Of a stretch of DNA of 64,000 nt, positions 63,807-64,000 are shown piece by piece. Numbering within the stretch: the stretch's first letter is position 1; every line of letters begins with the position of its first letter. Both the position numbers and the translations under genes were made by a program. Under the pieces are notes generated by a model, which worked only from the letters and a program-made list of their open reading frames with translations, was not told where the DNA came from and ran no database searches. The stretch spans positions 28,851,934 to 28,915,933 of the forward strand of contig OX621252.1 in assembly GCA_951640165.1 (NCBI GenBank), in the 5' to 3' direction. Source of the DNA: Pseudoips prasinana. Its lineage: Eukaryota > Arthropoda > Insecta > Lepidoptera > Nolidae.

Positions 63807-64000
63807 AGGAGTTGCAGTGGTGGGTAAGGGGGAGGAACTAGTATAAAAGAATGGGGCCTTTTACGGTGTTTGAGCCCTCAGTGCCGTTAATCACATGGAT
63901 GTGCGATCACTCTGTAGATAGAATAGGTAATCCTCAGTGCATCTTTGAATCTCTGCAGACGACTTTACAAATATTAATTTTGACATTGACATGAATTGTT
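63807..64000. other. Window end, not assigned
   Basis: AGTATAAAAGAATGGGGCCT has a TATA-like motif (63840-63850). The GGGGCCTTTTAC here also starts MITE-4 but no more of that MITE follows. Confidence 0.3.

Overview
The window looks like nuclear DNA of a moth or butterfly. It is AT-rich, intron-like DNA with no recognisable host protein-coding gene, packed with mobile elements typical of Lepidoptera: several tRNA-derived SINE families, Lep1-like non-autonomous Helitrons, RTE and CR1-group non-LTR retrotransposons, MITEs, and one nearly complete TED/17.6-like errantivirus. All calls come from reading the sequence; no database was searched. Family letters (SINE-A to SINE-E, R1 to R4, MITE-1 and so on) are labels made up for this window.

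Layout. 0-5.5 kb: SINE-A copies, a direct duplication of about 0.8 kb (1005-1835 and 2098-2500), Helitrons, and a LINE 3' tail. 5.5-7.3 kb: SINE-D joined directly to a 5'-truncated RTE reverse-transcriptase copy (5876-7330), followed by a fold-back repeat that splits a SINE-C. 8-17 kb: scattered SINEs, RTE 3' scraps, and a Helitron interrupted by the 5' endonuclease end of a LINE (12533-13132). 17-26 kb: a 287-bp tandem duplication, nested insertions (MITE-1 split by repeat R3; a LINE tail split by a second LINE tail which is split by a third), and a decayed CR1-like LINE at 19.2-20.2 kb. 28.8-32.0 kb: the best preserved LINE, a CR1-group element whose ORF is split by a 461-bp solo LTR with a 5-bp target duplication. 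32.3-33.0 kb: a GC-rich island with a perfect 46-bp palindrome, then an unclassified coding-like block that recurs inverted at 63.2-63.8 kb. 33.5-36.0 kb: the longest RTE copy, reverse strand, with an internal deletion. 36-47 kb: more SINEs, RTE fragments and MITEs.

47178-54923 is an errantivirus provirus with 394-bp LTRs (3 differences), a tRNA-Ser primer site, gag, a -1 frameshift into pol, a broken env reading frame, a polypurine tract, and AATT target duplications. 55-64 kb: a TTAA-flanked MITE hairpin, Helitrons, a 15-bp minisatellite, and the inverted partner of the 32.7-kb block, itself split by an RTE fragment with an 11-bp target duplication.

How the parts relate: the non-autonomous repeats look like dependants of autonomous ones. 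One SINE family ends in the RTE 3' end with its (TGA)n tail, and at least three SINE families with different tRNA-like heads share one 3' tail. The errantivirus is the only element that still carries almost all of its own machinery. Two short stretches (8566-8607 and 42305-42418) could be host first exons followed by GTAAGT donors, but this is weak.
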